Assembly (NCBI GenBank): GCA_016712275.1
Contig: JADJRI010000091.1
Coordinates: 1-24,833, forward strand
From: Planctomycetota bacterium
GTDB taxonomy: Bacteria > Planctomycetota > Phycisphaerae > UBA1845 > UTPLA1
Direction: 5' to 3'
Length of the DNA: 24,833 nt
Part shown: piece after piece, positions 1 through 9,747 of the stretch
How the letters are laid out: each line of letters starts with the position of its first letter
How positions within the stretch are numbered: the first letter of the stretch is position 1
Made by a program: the position numbers and the translations under genes
Notes under the pieces: generated by a model
Databases searched by the model: none
Told to the model about the DNA's origin: nothing
What the model saw: the letters and a program-made list of their open reading frames with translations, nothing else

Positions 1-404
1 CGTCGCTGCTGGGCGGATTGGTCGTACTGGTGCTTCTGGTGGCGTGGCAACGGGCGGAATTCTCGCGCGCCGAGTGCGGCGAATCTCTGGAAATGTATGC
101 GGCAGAGGCGGCGCGGCAAAAGCTGGCTACTGCTCAAATCGAGTTTGTTGACACGATCTGGCAGAATTTCGAAATTCCTCAAGCCCGCCGATTTCCGAAG
201 CACTATCTCTTGCTGGTCACCAATTGGCAAAAGCAGCCCGGCGACGAGAATATTCCGCTGGCGGTGTGCGAAACTTCCCATTCCACATTGCTTGGCAGTG
301 GGCGCAATGTGCTGTATCGCAACAAGCAGGGATTTGTGGTTCAGTGGCTTTCCGAAGCGGAAGCCGAACCGCTCGCAAGGCAGGCAAGAAAATCGCAACC
401 CTGA
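1..404 (+). CDS. C-terminal part of a membrane-anchored protein of unknown function (5' end outside window)
   Basis: The frame is open to the left edge of the window, so the true start is probably upstream; TTG at 18 is the first possible start inside. The visible part opens with a strongly hydrophobic stretch (LVVLVLLVAW), which I read as a transmembrane anchor. About 110 mostly polar residues follow, ending at the TGA at 402-404. No catalytic motif or known domain is recognisable. The body is mixed alpha/beta in character with several aromatic residues, as in a small periplasmic domain behind one anchor. It converges with mnmA, with only about 20 bases between the two stops. Function unknown; I am fairly sure that it is coding but not of its full length. 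Confidence 0.6.
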   Translation, partial: SLLGGLVVLVLLVAWQRAEFSRAECGESLEMYAAEAARQKLATAQIEFVDTIWQNFEIPQARRFPKHYLLLVTNWQKQPGDENIPLAVCETSHSTLLGSGRNVLYRNKQGFVVQWLSEAEAEPLARQARKSQP

Positions 405-423
405 TATTCAGCTTTCTCCGGCG

Positions 424-1596
424 CTACTTGCCGTCAATCCAGCCGCCGCCGAGAACGTCATCATCGCGATAAAAAACCGCGGCCTGGCCCGGCGTTACCG
501 CCGCCTGGGGTTCGTCGAATTCAACAAGAACGCGTTCTCCATCACCCATGGGCGTGACCGTGGCGGCCGCGGCGGCGTGGTGATAGCGGATTTGCGTATT
601 CGCGCGAATTGGCGCATCCGGCGTTTCGCAGAGCCAGTTCACACCGCTTACACGTACCGTGCGCGAGAGGACGGCATCGCGCGGCCCGACGACGACCCTT
701 TGGGTCGATGCATCCAGTTCCGAAACATACACGGGCGTTCCTTCCGCAACGCGAAGCCCGCGCCGTTGGCCGACAGTGAAATTCGCGAGGCCTTCGTGCG
801 AACCGACCACGCGCCCATCGACATGCCGAATTTCGCCGGGCTTGAAGGCGTCCTCGCGTCGTGAGCGCACAAGCCGCGCGTAATCACCATCGGGCACAAA
901 GCAAATATCCTGCGACTCCGGCTTGTCATGAAGCGCAAGGCCGAAGCGCCGGGCGTGTTCGCGCACTTCGCTCTTGGTCATGTCGCCGAGCGGAAAGAGC
1001 GTGCGCTGAAGCACGTCGCGACCGATGCCGAACAAGACGTAGGATTGATCCTTTTCCAGAAAGGCCGCCCGTCGAAGGCGCGAGCCGCGGGCGTCGTGCT
1101 CCACGCGGGCGTAGTGCCCGGTGGGCACCATGTCGGCCTCGACCACCTTGGCGTAGTCCATCAGCTTGCCGAATTTCAACCACTGATTGCATCGAACGCA
1201 TGGATTGGGTGTCCGCGCGTTGGCATATTCCTCGACGAAATAATCCACGAGCTTGGCGAAATCCTGCTCGAAGTTCAGGGCGTAAAATGGAATGTTGAGC
1301 TTGCCGGCCACGGCCCGCGCATCGGTGGCATCGGCGGCCGAGCAGCAGCCTTTTGATTTCGCGGGTTTGCCTTCCGCATGGTCATCGGGCTTCGCGATCG
1401 GAAGAGAGATGCTTCGCGGAGCGTCGACTTTGCAGGCATCGGCCGGGGAGCCGTCTCTTGGGGCGATTTGGTGCTCCGCCCCAAGGCGCATGAAAACGCC
1501 GACGACGTCGTAGCCCTGCTCGCGCAGCAGGCAGGCCGCGACGCTGCTATCGACGCCGCCACTCATGGCGACGAGAACTTTTCCGCGATTTGGCAT
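424..1596 (-). CDS. mnmA: tRNA-specific 2-thiouridylase MnmA
   Basis: MnmA thiolates U34 of the Lys, Glu and Gln tRNAs: it adenylates the uridine and then transfers persulfide sulfur, in the cytoplasm. The PP-loop SGGVDSS is at residues 12-18. The two catalytic cysteines are visible as C133 in NPCVRCN and C232 in SQDICFV; they lie 99 residues apart, close to the spacing in the E. coli enzyme. The TGHYARV and GQRRGL motifs are also present. The 390 residues exceed the usual 360-370 because of an insert at about residues 45-85, rich in Lys, Pro and Ala and ending in KGCC. The ATG at 1596 is a natural start directly before the PP-loop strand. The gene is transcribed divergently from the TIM-barrel gene at 1698. 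Identification is secure. Confidence 0.97.
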   Translation of the reverse strand: MPNRGKVLVAMSGGVDSSVAACLLREQGYDVVGVFMRLGAEHQIAPRDGSPADACKVDAPRSISLPIAKPDDHAEGKPAKSKGCCSAADATDARAVAGKLNIPFYALNFEQDFAKLVDYFVEEYANARTPNPCVRCNQWLKFGKLMDYAKVVEADMVPTGHYARVEHDARGSRLRRAAFLEKDQSYVLFGIGRDVLQRTLFPLGDMTKSEVREHARRFGLALHDKPESQDICFVPDGDYARLVRSRREDAFKPGEIRHVDGRVVGSHEGLANFTVGQRRGLRVAEGTPVYVSELDASTQRVVVGPRDAVLSRTVRVSGVNWLCETPDAPIRANTQIRYHHAAAAATVTPMGDGERVLVEFDEPQAAVTPGQAAVFYRDDDVLGGGWIDGK

Positions 1597-1697
1597 AGGA
1601 TGAGTGTAGTTTCGGCGGAGCCGGAGGGCAATTGTAGTTCACGCGGCCGCCGAGTTATTGTGACGGAAACGAGGCGTTTTCTGTTGGAAATAGCGAA

Positions 1698-2579
1698 TTG
1701 CACGTTGTCCCTGTTGCAGCGATGCAGGGGACGTGCGTGGCAAGTCATGGCAGCCAAGGACTTCGAATTATTCGGAACGGACACATCAAATTGAACGAGC
1801 CCCACGAAAACGCCAGACTCATTTATCAGCTCAGCCGCGTCTCCGGGGAATCCACGTCGGAGACCTGGGCATCCATCAGGAACCTTGGTTTTTCGTATGT
1901 TTCGCTGCGTTGCCCGACATCCTTGGAAAACGAGAACGATTCTCTTCAATTCATCGTCAATGAAGTCCGGTGTGTTGCGGCCCATCACTTGAGGGCGTCA
2001 CAGGCACTTGTCAATCTCAACGGTCCGTTCAGTCCGCTGGATCGTCCGCGCGTTCATTTGAAGCGACAAATTCAGTGCATCATCGGCTTGATTGATGCGG
2101 CCGCAGAAAGCGGAATCCAGAATCTGACCATTGCCGCCGGCCCCGGCACGGGTGAACGGACCGCATCAAGTTTTGCGGATGATCGTCATACTTATTTGTT
2201 AGAACTTTGTCATGGTGTTCGGTACGCAGCAGAGATGCGCGGCGTTCGGCTGGCCATCCTCGCGGGGCGCGACGGCTTTCTGAATTCTCCGGCCGAAGCC
2301 CGCGATTTTGTGGACGCCGGCAATTCTCCCTGGGTGGGGCTGTGCCTTCCTGTTCCGGAGATCGACACATTGGCGTTGCCGGCTCAGTGGCTGCGAACAC
2401 TCGGCCGGCGCGTGTTTTCGCTCTCGATAAATCTTGGGTCACTCGATTCGGATTACGATTTGATACGCGTGACTTCGCTGGTCCGGCCTGATTGCCTGAT
2501 TGCACTGACATGCGATGACGTCAACAAGAATCCAGCGCCAAGCATGCTCGCGGCGCTTTTTGATGCGATTGGGGTGTGA
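1698..2579 (+). CDS. TIM-barrel protein of the sugar phosphate isomerase/epimerase (xylose isomerase-like) type, active-site residues apparently lost
   Basis: The 293 residues follow the layout of the xylose-isomerase-like TIM barrel: ETWASIRNLGFSYVSL (strand and helix 1), a helix then GIQNLTIAAGPG (mid barrel), AAEMRGVRLAIL, then SPAEARDFVDAGNSPWVGLCL (strand 6 region). In active members these strands end in Glu, Asp and His metal ligands. Here the corresponding ends read LAILAGRD and GLCLPVPE, so the ligands look absent. This suggests a non-catalytic or diverged protein. The start is uncertain: TTG at 1698 has a GGAAA about 8 bases upstream, while ATG at 1722 has no visible ribosome site. 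It sits between divergent mnmA and downstream lon, 163 bases away. The family call is moderate and the substrate unknown. Confidence 0.6.
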   Translation: MHVVPVAAMQGTCVASHGSQGLRIIRNGHIKLNEPHENARLIYQLSRVSGESTSETWASIRNLGFSYVSLRCPTSLENENDSLQFIVNEVRCVAAHHLRASQALVNLNGPFSPLDRPRVHLKRQIQCIIGLIDAAAESGIQNLTIAAGPGTGERTASSFADDRHTYLLELCHGVRYAAEMRGVRLAILAGRDGFLNSPAEARDFVDAGNSPWVGLCLPVPEIDTLALPAQWLRTLGRRVFSLSINLGSLDSDYDLIRVTSLVRPDCLIALTCDDVNKNPAPSMLAALFDAIGV

Positions 2580-2742
2580 TTATTTCACGTCATCGGCCCG
2601 CAAACCCATGCCGATCATTTCAGAATTGGCTATTCCCCATCGCTCCATTGTCACTACAATCCGGAACGGGTCTGACAGAATCCGTCAAGTCATCGGCCTG
2701 ACGGGAAACCAGAGTGCACCGGCACGATGAGGGACAGCCATC

Positions 2743-5326
2743 ATGGGCGTCAGTGAAGAAGACCTGAAATATCTCGAGGACGAGGATCCGGCCAACGAAA
2801 ACGATGACTCGGGGAGTGATTCCGACGAGGAGCAGGACATCGTTCCCGATAGTTTGCCGTTGTCCGGCGCGGTGGCCGCGTCGATGGACGATGCCTCGGC
2901 CGACCCCGCCAAGCGGCCGCGTATTCCGCCGCTGCTGCCTATTCTGCCCATTCGGGATACCGTTGTTTTTCCGGGTACGATTGTTCCGCTCACAGTGGGC
3001 CGCGAAAAATCAAAGCGCCTGGTCGCCGAAATCAGCAAGGGCACCAAAATTCTCGGCGCCGTTGCACAGCAGCCGCGGCGAAATCGAGGATCCCAATCTG
3101 GATGAACTCTATCGCGTCGGCACGGTGGTCACGATTCTGAAACGGCTCGAACTCGCCGACGGCAGTCAATCCATCATCGTTCACGGTCTGACCCGGTTTG
3201 GCATTGAAGAACTCGTCCAGACCGATCCCTACTTGATCGCCAAGGCCAACCCGCGCGATGATTCGTATGTCGAATCGACGCGCATCGACGCGCTGATCGA
3301 AACCGCCAAGCGGCTGGCCGAACGTGTCATTGGCCTGACACCGGGCGTGCCCGAGGAAGCGCTGACGATTCTGAACAACATTTCCAAGCCGGGCGCGCTG
3401 GCGGATTTTCTCGCCGCGAATCTGTCGCTGGGGCTGACGCAAAAGCAGGAACTGCTGGAGACCTTCGATATCAGCGCCCGGCTGGAGAAGATCAACGCGG
3501 CGCTGGCCAGCCAGCTTCAGATTCTGGAGCTGTCCAACAAGATTCACAATCAGGTCAAATCGCAGATCGACAAGTCGCAGCGCGAGTATTACCTGCACGA
3601 GCAATTGCAGGCCATCCAGAAGGAGCTGGGCTATGTCGATGGGCGCGAAGCCGAGGTGCAGCGGCTGCGCGAGGCCGTCGAAAAGGCGAAAATGCCGGAA
3701 GTAGTCTTGAAGGAGGCGAACCGCGAAATGGATCGCCTCGCCCGCATGAATCAGGCCTCGCCGGAGTACAGCGGCATCGTCGATTTTCTCGAATGGCTCT
3801 GCGAATTGCCCTGGTCCATCGCCACCGAGGATAACTTGGATATCCCGCGGGCCGAGGAGATTCTCAATGAGGATCACTACGATCTGGAAAAAGTCAAAAA
3901 GCGTATTCTCGAATTTCTCGCCGTGCGCAAATTGAATCCGTCCGGGCGCGGATCGATTCTCTGCTTCGCCGGTCCGCCGGGTGTCGGTAAGACGTCACTC
4001 GGCCAGTCCGTCGCACGGGCCATGGGCCGAAAGTTCATTCGCATGTCGGTGGGCGGCATGCGCGACGAGGCCGAACTTCGCGGTCATCGCCGCACGTACA
4101 TCGGGTCCATTCCCGGCCGGCTCATTCAGGAAATTCGCAAGGCCGGTTCCAACAATCCGGTGCTGATGATCGACGAGGTGGATAAAATCGGCAGCGATGC
4201 GGCGCGGGGCGATCCGGCCAGCGCCCTGCTCGAAGTGCTTGATCCCGCGCAAAACAGCACATTTCAAGATCATTATCTCGGCGTGCCGTTCGATCTGTCG
4301 AACGTGATGTTCATCTGCACGGCGAATTACATGGAGATGGTGCCGCCCGCGCTGAAGGATCGCATGGAAGTCATCGACATCGCGGGCTACACGAAACTGG
4401 ACAAGCTCTGGATCGCCAAGAAATACCTGGTGCCGCGCCGAATGAAGGATTGCGGCATCGCCGAGGGCGGCGTGACATTTGAAGACGACGCGATCGAGCT
4501 CATTATCGATTCCTACACGGCCGAGGCCGGCGTGCGAAATCTTGAACGGGAGATCGGGGCCATCTGCCGCGGTATTGCCGCTTTGATCGCCCAGGACAAA
4601 CGGTCGCCCAAGAAAATCAATGTCGGTGAGGTTGTGAAATTTCTCGGCGCGACGAAGCACGAACACGATGTTGCGCTTCGCACCAGCACGCCGGGCGTCG
4701 TCACCGGCCTGGCCTGGACACCCGTGGGCGGCGTGCTGCTGTTTGTCGAGGCCACGGCCATGGAGGGGCGCGGCACGCTTCAGCTCACCGGCCAGCTCGG
4801 CGATGTCATGCGAGAAAGCGTTCACGCCGCGCTGAGCCTGCTACGAAACACGGCGAAGAAGTATGGCATCGACCCGCAGCGCATTCTGAAAGAGGACATT
4901 CACGTCCACGTTCCGGCGGGCGCGATTCCCAAGGATGGGCCGTCGGCGGGCATTGCCATGTTTACGGCACTCGTTTCGTTGCTCACGCATCGCCCCTGCC
5001 GCAGCGACGTGGCGATGACCGGCGAGGTGACGCTGCGCGGACTGGTGCTTCCCATCGGCGGCCTCAAGGAAAAGGCTTTGGCGGCCCATTATGCGGGCAT
5101 TAAGACGGTGATTATTCCGGACCGAAATTTGAAGGATTTGGCCGAAATTCCGGAGGAAATTCGAAAGCAGATCAAGTTCGTTCCTGTGAAGAATGTGGAC
5201 GAGGTATTGGCGGCGGCCCTTCGGCCGGAACGCGATAAAAAGAAAAAGTCAGCCGCGAATAAGAAGCGGTCGGCGAAATCGAAAACTTCTGCATCAAAGA
5301 AACGAAAAAAGGCCCGGAAATCCTGA
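2743..5326 (+). CDS. lon: ATP-dependent protease Lon, reading frame broken by one extra base at 3073-3074
   Basis: Lon degrades misfolded and regulatory proteins in the cytoplasm as a hexameric AAA+ protease. The start ATG at 2743 has GAGGGA upstream. The first 110 residues (acidic leader, then LPILPIRDTVVFPG of the substrate-binding domain) are in one frame up to 3072. The next frame takes over at 3074 with RGEIEDPNLDELYRVGT. Removing one C at 3073 gives VAQQRGEIEDP, with family-like spacing, and an 860-residue protein. Walker A GPPGVGKT is at composite residues 410-417 and Walker B MIDEVD ends near 479. Ser734 (DGPSAG) and Lys777 (LKEKAL) lie 43 apart, as in E. coli Lon. The acidic leader (about residues 5-30) and a Lys/Ser/Arg-rich tail of about 35 residues are unusual extensions. 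The frameshift could be real or a sequencing error. Confidence 0.93.
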
Positions 5327-5494
5327 GTGCTCGGTTCGTTGATCCTTGCGATTTCCGGTCCCTGTGTGCACATCTGAACTCACGACCAGCCGCTTCGGCT
5401 CCGATATATCGTATGCTCTTTCGGCGCGTCAGTGCTGTCGCGCCGGAGTTTATCGGCCACGACGAGGAATTGATCGTCGCAAGAGAGGGTTTTC

Positions 5495-7158
5495 GTGAGC
5501 GTTGCCGGCATCGCCCCCAACTTTCCGCGCTTGGCCAATCATCCGGCGGCGGAACCTCCGCGCTCATTGATGCGCTGGTCACGCCGACTGCGTCTTTCGG
5601 CGCCTCGTTGTTTGGGCCGGCCTCGATTCTCGACATCGGAGGAGATGCCACATTTTCGGCACTATCCGGGACGATTTCCGCGGCCTATGCCTCTGTCAAC
5701 TCCGCGGCGGCGACGCCGGTCAAGACCAGCAAACAGGAATCCATCGCTCTGAATCGTGCATTCGACCTATTCGAGGCGGGTAAACTCAGCGAGGCACGAG
5801 ACGCTCTGAACAGAATTCTGGACGACAATCCGAGAAGCGGCCCGGCGGTGCAGGCGCTCGGTTTGATCGCCTTGGCCGAGAACGACACCGCATCGGCCGA
5901 ACAGCACTTTCGGCGCGCTCACTTCCTTACGCCAAATCGCGGATACGACACCGACGCGGAAAACGCGCGTATTCTACAACAGCCCGATGGCAAAGTTCTG
6001 GATCGCGCCGCGCAGCTTGTTTCGACAAAAGAGCAGCGCGACAAGGGCATCGAGCTGCTGCTGCGCCTAATCGATCGAAGCCCCGCAAACGCGGAGGCAC
6101 AACTGCTTCTCGGCGAGAGTCTCATCGCCTCCCAGCGCACCACCGAGGGCGTCACGCGCATTCTCACGGCCATCGACGCCGGTGATGACGGCATTGTGGC
6201 ACGCATCGAATCCAAATTTGAAAAGCTGGTGAAGGCTGCGCCCGGCCTGCCCGAGTATCGCGGCGTTCTTGCGCGGACGCGCATACGATCGGGGGACTTT
6301 GAGGCGGCGCTGGCCGATCTCGACATCGCGGACAGCCTGACGGATGGCGGCGACTATTTCGCGGTCGATCGTACGGCCGCGCTGGTGGGGATTGGAAAGG
6401 GGCAGCTTAAATCCGGCGATGTGACCCGCGCAATCAATACACTGCGGGAGGCGCGCCGGATCGACACGACGAATTCGTCGGCCGGTGCTGCGCTGGCGGA
6501 GGCCCTGCTGGCGAAGGCGGATCGGATTCGCAACACGGGCAATCTGGGCAATGCGATCTCGGCCTATGATGAAGCGGCACGCGTCATCGGCGCGGGGGGC
6601 GATGCATCGCTCCGCGGACGCATCGCGAGCCGGGCGTTTACGGCGGGCCGGCGACTTGAGGCCAACAACGTGGCACAGGGGCGAGAGATTGGTAAGGAAG
6701 TGGTTGCCTATCAGGTGGCTTACACGCTCGATCCGGACAACGCCGTTTACAAGCGGAAACTGGCCGACACGCGCAATGCGATCGGCGATCAATACATGGC
6801 GGACAACAAGTATGCGTCGGCAGCCGCAGCTTATGAACGCGCTCATTTGCTTTACAAGGGCGATGCAACATACAAGGGCAATCTGATCAACGCCTGGCGG
6901 CTTCGAGGTGACGAGCTATTGACACAGGGACGCTACGATCAGGCTGTCGACGTCTACAAGAAAGCCTACCAGGTGGACAAGAACAATGCCGTCAGCCGGC
7001 AGAGCCTTGCGACGGCCTACAACGCCCGCGGGCTGCATTTGCAGGCACGAAACCGCTTCGGGGAGGCCGTGCGCGATTTCAAGGAGGCGGTGCATCTGTT
7101 TCCGGACAACGCGGATTACCAGGCCAACTATGCCGCGCTGAGCAGCTATGACCGGTGA
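5495..7158 (+). CDS. Tetratricopeptide repeat (TPR) protein, one base probably missing near its start
   Basis: The body contains many TPR-like helix pairs, for example ALNRAFDLFEAGKLSEARDA, GRYDQAVDVYKKAYQVDKNN and RFGEAVRDFKEAVHLFPDNA. It is therefore probably a protein-protein interaction scaffold; the partner is unknown. No signal peptide is evident. The main frame runs to TGA at 7158 and could formally begin at 5413, but those first residues look like noise. GTG at 5495 in another frame has AGAGAGGG six bases upstream and reads MSVAGIAP. It joins the main frame as QLSALGQSSGGG if one C is added to the five-C run at 5514-5518. I therefore favour the 5495 start. It lies downstream of lon on the same strand, separated by about 170 bases, and converges with the peptidase gene. 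Confidence 0.8.
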
Positions 7159-7199
7159 CGCGGTGCCAGTATCGTGGCATTCAATTCCGTAGCAACAAA

Positions 7200-9161
7200 T
7201 CAGTTTCTCGTCACGCGGGCCGGCTGCTTGTTGTAGAGCGCTTCGAATTCCCTGAGCAATTCCGAGAACTGCTCCATGGTGTCGGTGACCGGTTTGGGGC
7301 TGCTCATGTCGACGCCGGCGAGTTGAAGCGTTTCGATCGGATAGCGGCTGCTGCCCGATGCGAGAAACTTCATCAGACCTTCGACCGCGCCGGGCTCGTT
7401 GTCGGTGATGCGCCGGCCGATGTTGGTGGCGGCGCAGTGGCTCGTCGCATAGGTGTAGACATAGAAGTTGCGATAGAAGTGCGGAATGCGGAGGCATTCG
7501 GCGGAGGCGGACGGCTCGATGACGAGCTCGGGGCCATAGTATTTTCGCACGAGTTCGCCGTAAATTTCGCAGAATCGATCGCCGGTGAGCGGCTCGCCGC
7601 CCTCGGCCAGCGCGTGAATCTTCATTTCAAACTCCGCAAACATGGTCTGGCGGAAGACGGTCGTGCGGATGCCCTCGATCTGCTGTTGAAGAATGAGCAG
7701 ACGTTCGGTGTCGTTCTTTGCGTTTTCGAGCAGATAATGGGCCAGCACGACTTCATTGACGGTGGACGCCACCTCGGCGCAGAAGGTGGCATAGTCGCCG
7801 TAGATCGGCGGCTGGTTTTTGACGGTATACCACGAATGCATGGCATGGCCCATTTCGTGGGCGATGGTGGAGCGGTCGTTCATGGTCTGGCCGTAGTTGA
7901 GCAGCAGGTAGGGATGCGTGAGATAGGAGCCCCAGCAATAGGCGCCGCTTCGCTTGCCCTTGGTTTCGTAGACGTCGATCCAGCGATCGTCGAACGCCTT
8001 TTTGAGCGTGCCGGTGTAGTCGGTGCCGAGCGGGGCGAGGGCGGTGAGAATCGTCTGGATCGCATCCTCATATTTGATCTTCGATTCCTCGACATCGACG
8101 AGCTGCACATACAGGTCGTAGCCGTGGATTTCGTCGAGCTTCATCATCTTCTTGCGCATGGCCACGTATTCGTGCAGCCGCCATGTATTCTTACCGACGG
8201 TTTCGACGAGGTTTTCATAGACGGAGGTCGGAATATTGGGTGATCCGAGTGCCGCCTCCATGGCAGTGCCGTAGTGCCGGGCCTTGGCGGTGAAGATGTG
8301 CTGTTTGATATGCGATGTCAGCATGGCGCCGAGCGTGCCGCGTATCTTCGAATAGCTGTCGTGGATGCCCATGAAGGCGTCGCGCCGCACGCGCCGATCG
8401 CGGGAATAGATCAGCTTGGAATAGGCCGCGGCGCTGAGCTTCACGTCCCGGTCGTTTTCATCCTTGATGACCGGAAAGTCCATGTCGGTGTTGGTGAAGA
8501 GCGAATAGATGTTGTTCGGCGCGGAGGTGATTTCGCCGGCCATGGCCAGCAGCTCCTCCTCGCGCGGGGAGAGATAGTGGGCTTTTTCGCGCTGGATATC
8601 CTCAAGGGCGTGACGATAGGCGGCCAGCTCCTTGTTCTTCGCCATCCAGTCTTCGATCGATTCCCACGGAATCGTCAGCAGCTCGGGCACGAACCAGCTC
8701 GCGGCCTCGCCGGCCTTTGTGCCCAGCGAATGCACCCGGCTGTCGCGGGCCTGGGCGGTGCTAACGGCCATGTCCTGATGAAAGCTCAGGCCGGCAAAGA
8801 CGGCGAGCCGGTCGAGCTCGAGGCCGAGCCGGTCGCGGGCCTGAAGGCCGGCGAGGAGCGCATCGCCGGATTTTCCAAGCGTGCCTTGCAGTGCCTTCAT
8901 TTCGGGAATCATCGCCTCGGCTTTTTTGAAGGCCTCTTCGAAGGCGGCGTCGTTCGCGAAGATGTCGGCGAGATTCCACTTGTCCTTTTCCGCGATCTGA
9001 TCGCGGGTGGGCGCCGCGGCCGGCTTGCCGGTTTTTTCGTCGGCGTAGATGGCGGCGGGCCCGGCGGCGCGATCGGCGGAGAAGATTGACGGCGAAAGAA
9101 AGGCGATGGTGGCGGCCATGAGGAGAAGTCCTTTTCGGTTGGGCATGGAAGGTGTGTTCAT
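7200..9161 (-). CDS. pepF: Oligoendopeptidase F-type zinc metallopeptidase (M3B family), predicted exported
   Basis: M3B peptidases cut short oligopeptides in a closed clam-shaped cavity. The zinc motif HEMGH is at residues 435-439, followed by AMHSWY, and the third-ligand region E(V)ASTVNE lies downstream (CAEVASTVNEV). The FRQTMFAEFE and YATSHCAA segments are typical of PepF. The 653 residues exceed the usual ~600 because of an N-terminal extension. A basic start and a hydrophobic run (GLLLMAATIAFLSPSIFSADRA) form a signal peptide, so the enzyme should act outside the cytoplasm, whereas the best-known PepF enzymes are cytoplasmic. ATG at 9161 has AAGGGG eight bases upstream; ATG at 9146 is an alternative. 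The gene converges with the TPR gene, 41 bases apart. Frame intact. Confidence 0.95.
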   Translation of the reverse strand: MNTPSMPNRKGLLLMAATIAFLSPSIFSADRAAGPAAIYADEKTGKPAAAPTRDQIAEKDKWNLADIFANDAAFEEAFKKAEAMIPEMKALQGTLGKSGDALLAGLQARDRLGLELDRLAVFAGLSFHQDMAVSTAQARDSRVHSLGTKAGEAASWFVPELLTIPWESIEDWMAKNKELAAYRHALEDIQREKAHYLSPREEELLAMAGEITSAPNNIYSLFTNTDMDFPVIKDENDRDVKLSAAAYSKLIYSRDRRVRRDAFMGIHDSYSKIRGTLGAMLTSHIKQHIFTAKARHYGTAMEAALGSPNIPTSVYENLVETVGKNTWRLHEYVAMRKKMMKLDEIHGYDLYVQLVDVEESKIKYEDAIQTILTALAPLGTDYTGTLKKAFDDRWIDVYETKGKRSGAYCWGSYLTHPYLLLNYGQTMNDRSTIAHEMGHAMHSWYTVKNQPPIYGDYATFCAEVASTVNEVVLAHYLLENAKNDTERLLILQQQIEGIRTTVFRQTMFAEFEMKIHALAEGGEPLTGDRFCEIYGELVRKYYGPELVIEPSASAECLRIPHFYRNFYVYTYATSHCAATNIGRRITDNEPGAVEGLMKFLASGSSRYPIETLQLAGVDMSSPKPVTDTMEQFSELLREFEALYNKQPARVTRN

Positions 9162-9287
9162 GGATGATCCCCTTTTTTGGTTCGTGGGCGGTTTTGGGTT
9201 TCCGCGATCATTGTGCGTGAAAAGCGGGATGGCTCAAGGCTGGGGGCGGATGATTGAATGGCGAATTTGGAATAGCGAATGGTGAAA

Positions 9288-9339
9288 AATGTAAAATTGA
9301 GATTGGAAAATGTAGAGTTGGGGGAAAAGTCAAAACGCC
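9288..9339 (+). repeat. 52-base degenerate direct repeat, copy 1
   Basis: This stretch aligns without gaps to 9546-9597. I count 9 differences in 52 positions. It begins AATGTAAAATTGAGATTGGA and ends in CGCC. Confidence 0.65.
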
Positions 9340-9545
9340 AAAGAGTCAAAAAGTCAGAACGGAGGCGGGCTGGGGTGAAGGGCGCGAGGGCATTCAGCTT
9401 TGGATTCAGGCTGAATTTCAGGCGGAATTCAGGCAAGGTGGATTTGGTAAGTCGTGTGTTTGCAAGATGTTCGGTGTTTGGGGCTTTGTCGTTCAGGCTC
9501 ATTTCGCGCCGCGCAAACCTCCACTCAAATTCAGCTTGTAGGGGG

Positions 9546-9597
9546 AATGTAGAATTGAGAATGGAGAATGTAGCGTTGGAGAAAAAGCCGAAGCGCC
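9546..9597 (+). repeat. 52-base degenerate direct repeat, copy 2
   Basis: This is the second copy of the 9288-9339 repeat, with the same length and about 83 percent identity. It begins AATGTAGAATTGAGAATGGA. It runs straight into the inverted-repeat copy that starts near 9592. Confidence 0.65.
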
Positions 9598-9655
9598 GAA
9601 ATGAGAAAGGGGCCGTGGGTTCGAGGGGCCGAGTGGAGGATGGGGGGCATGGGCG
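9592..9655 (+). repeat. Inverted repeat flanking the RHS island, left copy
   Basis: The sequence shares GAAAGGGGCC, GGGTTCGAGGGGCC and GAGTGGAGGA with the reverse complement of 14041-14107. A seven-base gap separates the last two blocks. The left and right copies point in opposite directions and enclose all the RHS-related sequence. Confidence 0.6.
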
Positions 9656-9747
9656 TGCCTCCGGGGTGGGTTGGGCGATACCTAACAAATATAGAACCTA
9701 AACTCTGAAAAGTCAAGTCGGGATTTGTTAATTGCGGGTGATTTGAG

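Larger units (their letters stand above)
9162..9727. other. Non-coding spacer of about 570 bases with degenerate repeats
   Basis: No convincing gene is present on either strand; the open frames here have biased, low-complexity translations. The stretch is AT-richer than its neighbours and full of short variants of GCGAAT, AATGTAGA and AAAAGTC. It holds a 52-base direct repeat and one copy of an inverted repeat found again at 14041, both listed separately. Confidence 0.6.

Noticed and set aside
2804..3073. In-frame ATG at 2804 as the start of Lon
   Set aside because: Its first ~90 residues are Arg/Pro/Cys-rich noise, whereas the other frame over the same bases encodes a proper Lon N-terminus.
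3060..3090. Programmed ribosomal frameshift in lon
   Set aside because: There is no slippery heptamer, no stimulatory stem-loop or internal ribosome site that I can see, and similar one-base breaks occur in other genes of the window.
7155..8243. 362-residue open frame on the plus strand
   Set aside because: It is antisense to the oligoendopeptidase gene, whose HEMGH motif and codon pattern are clear.
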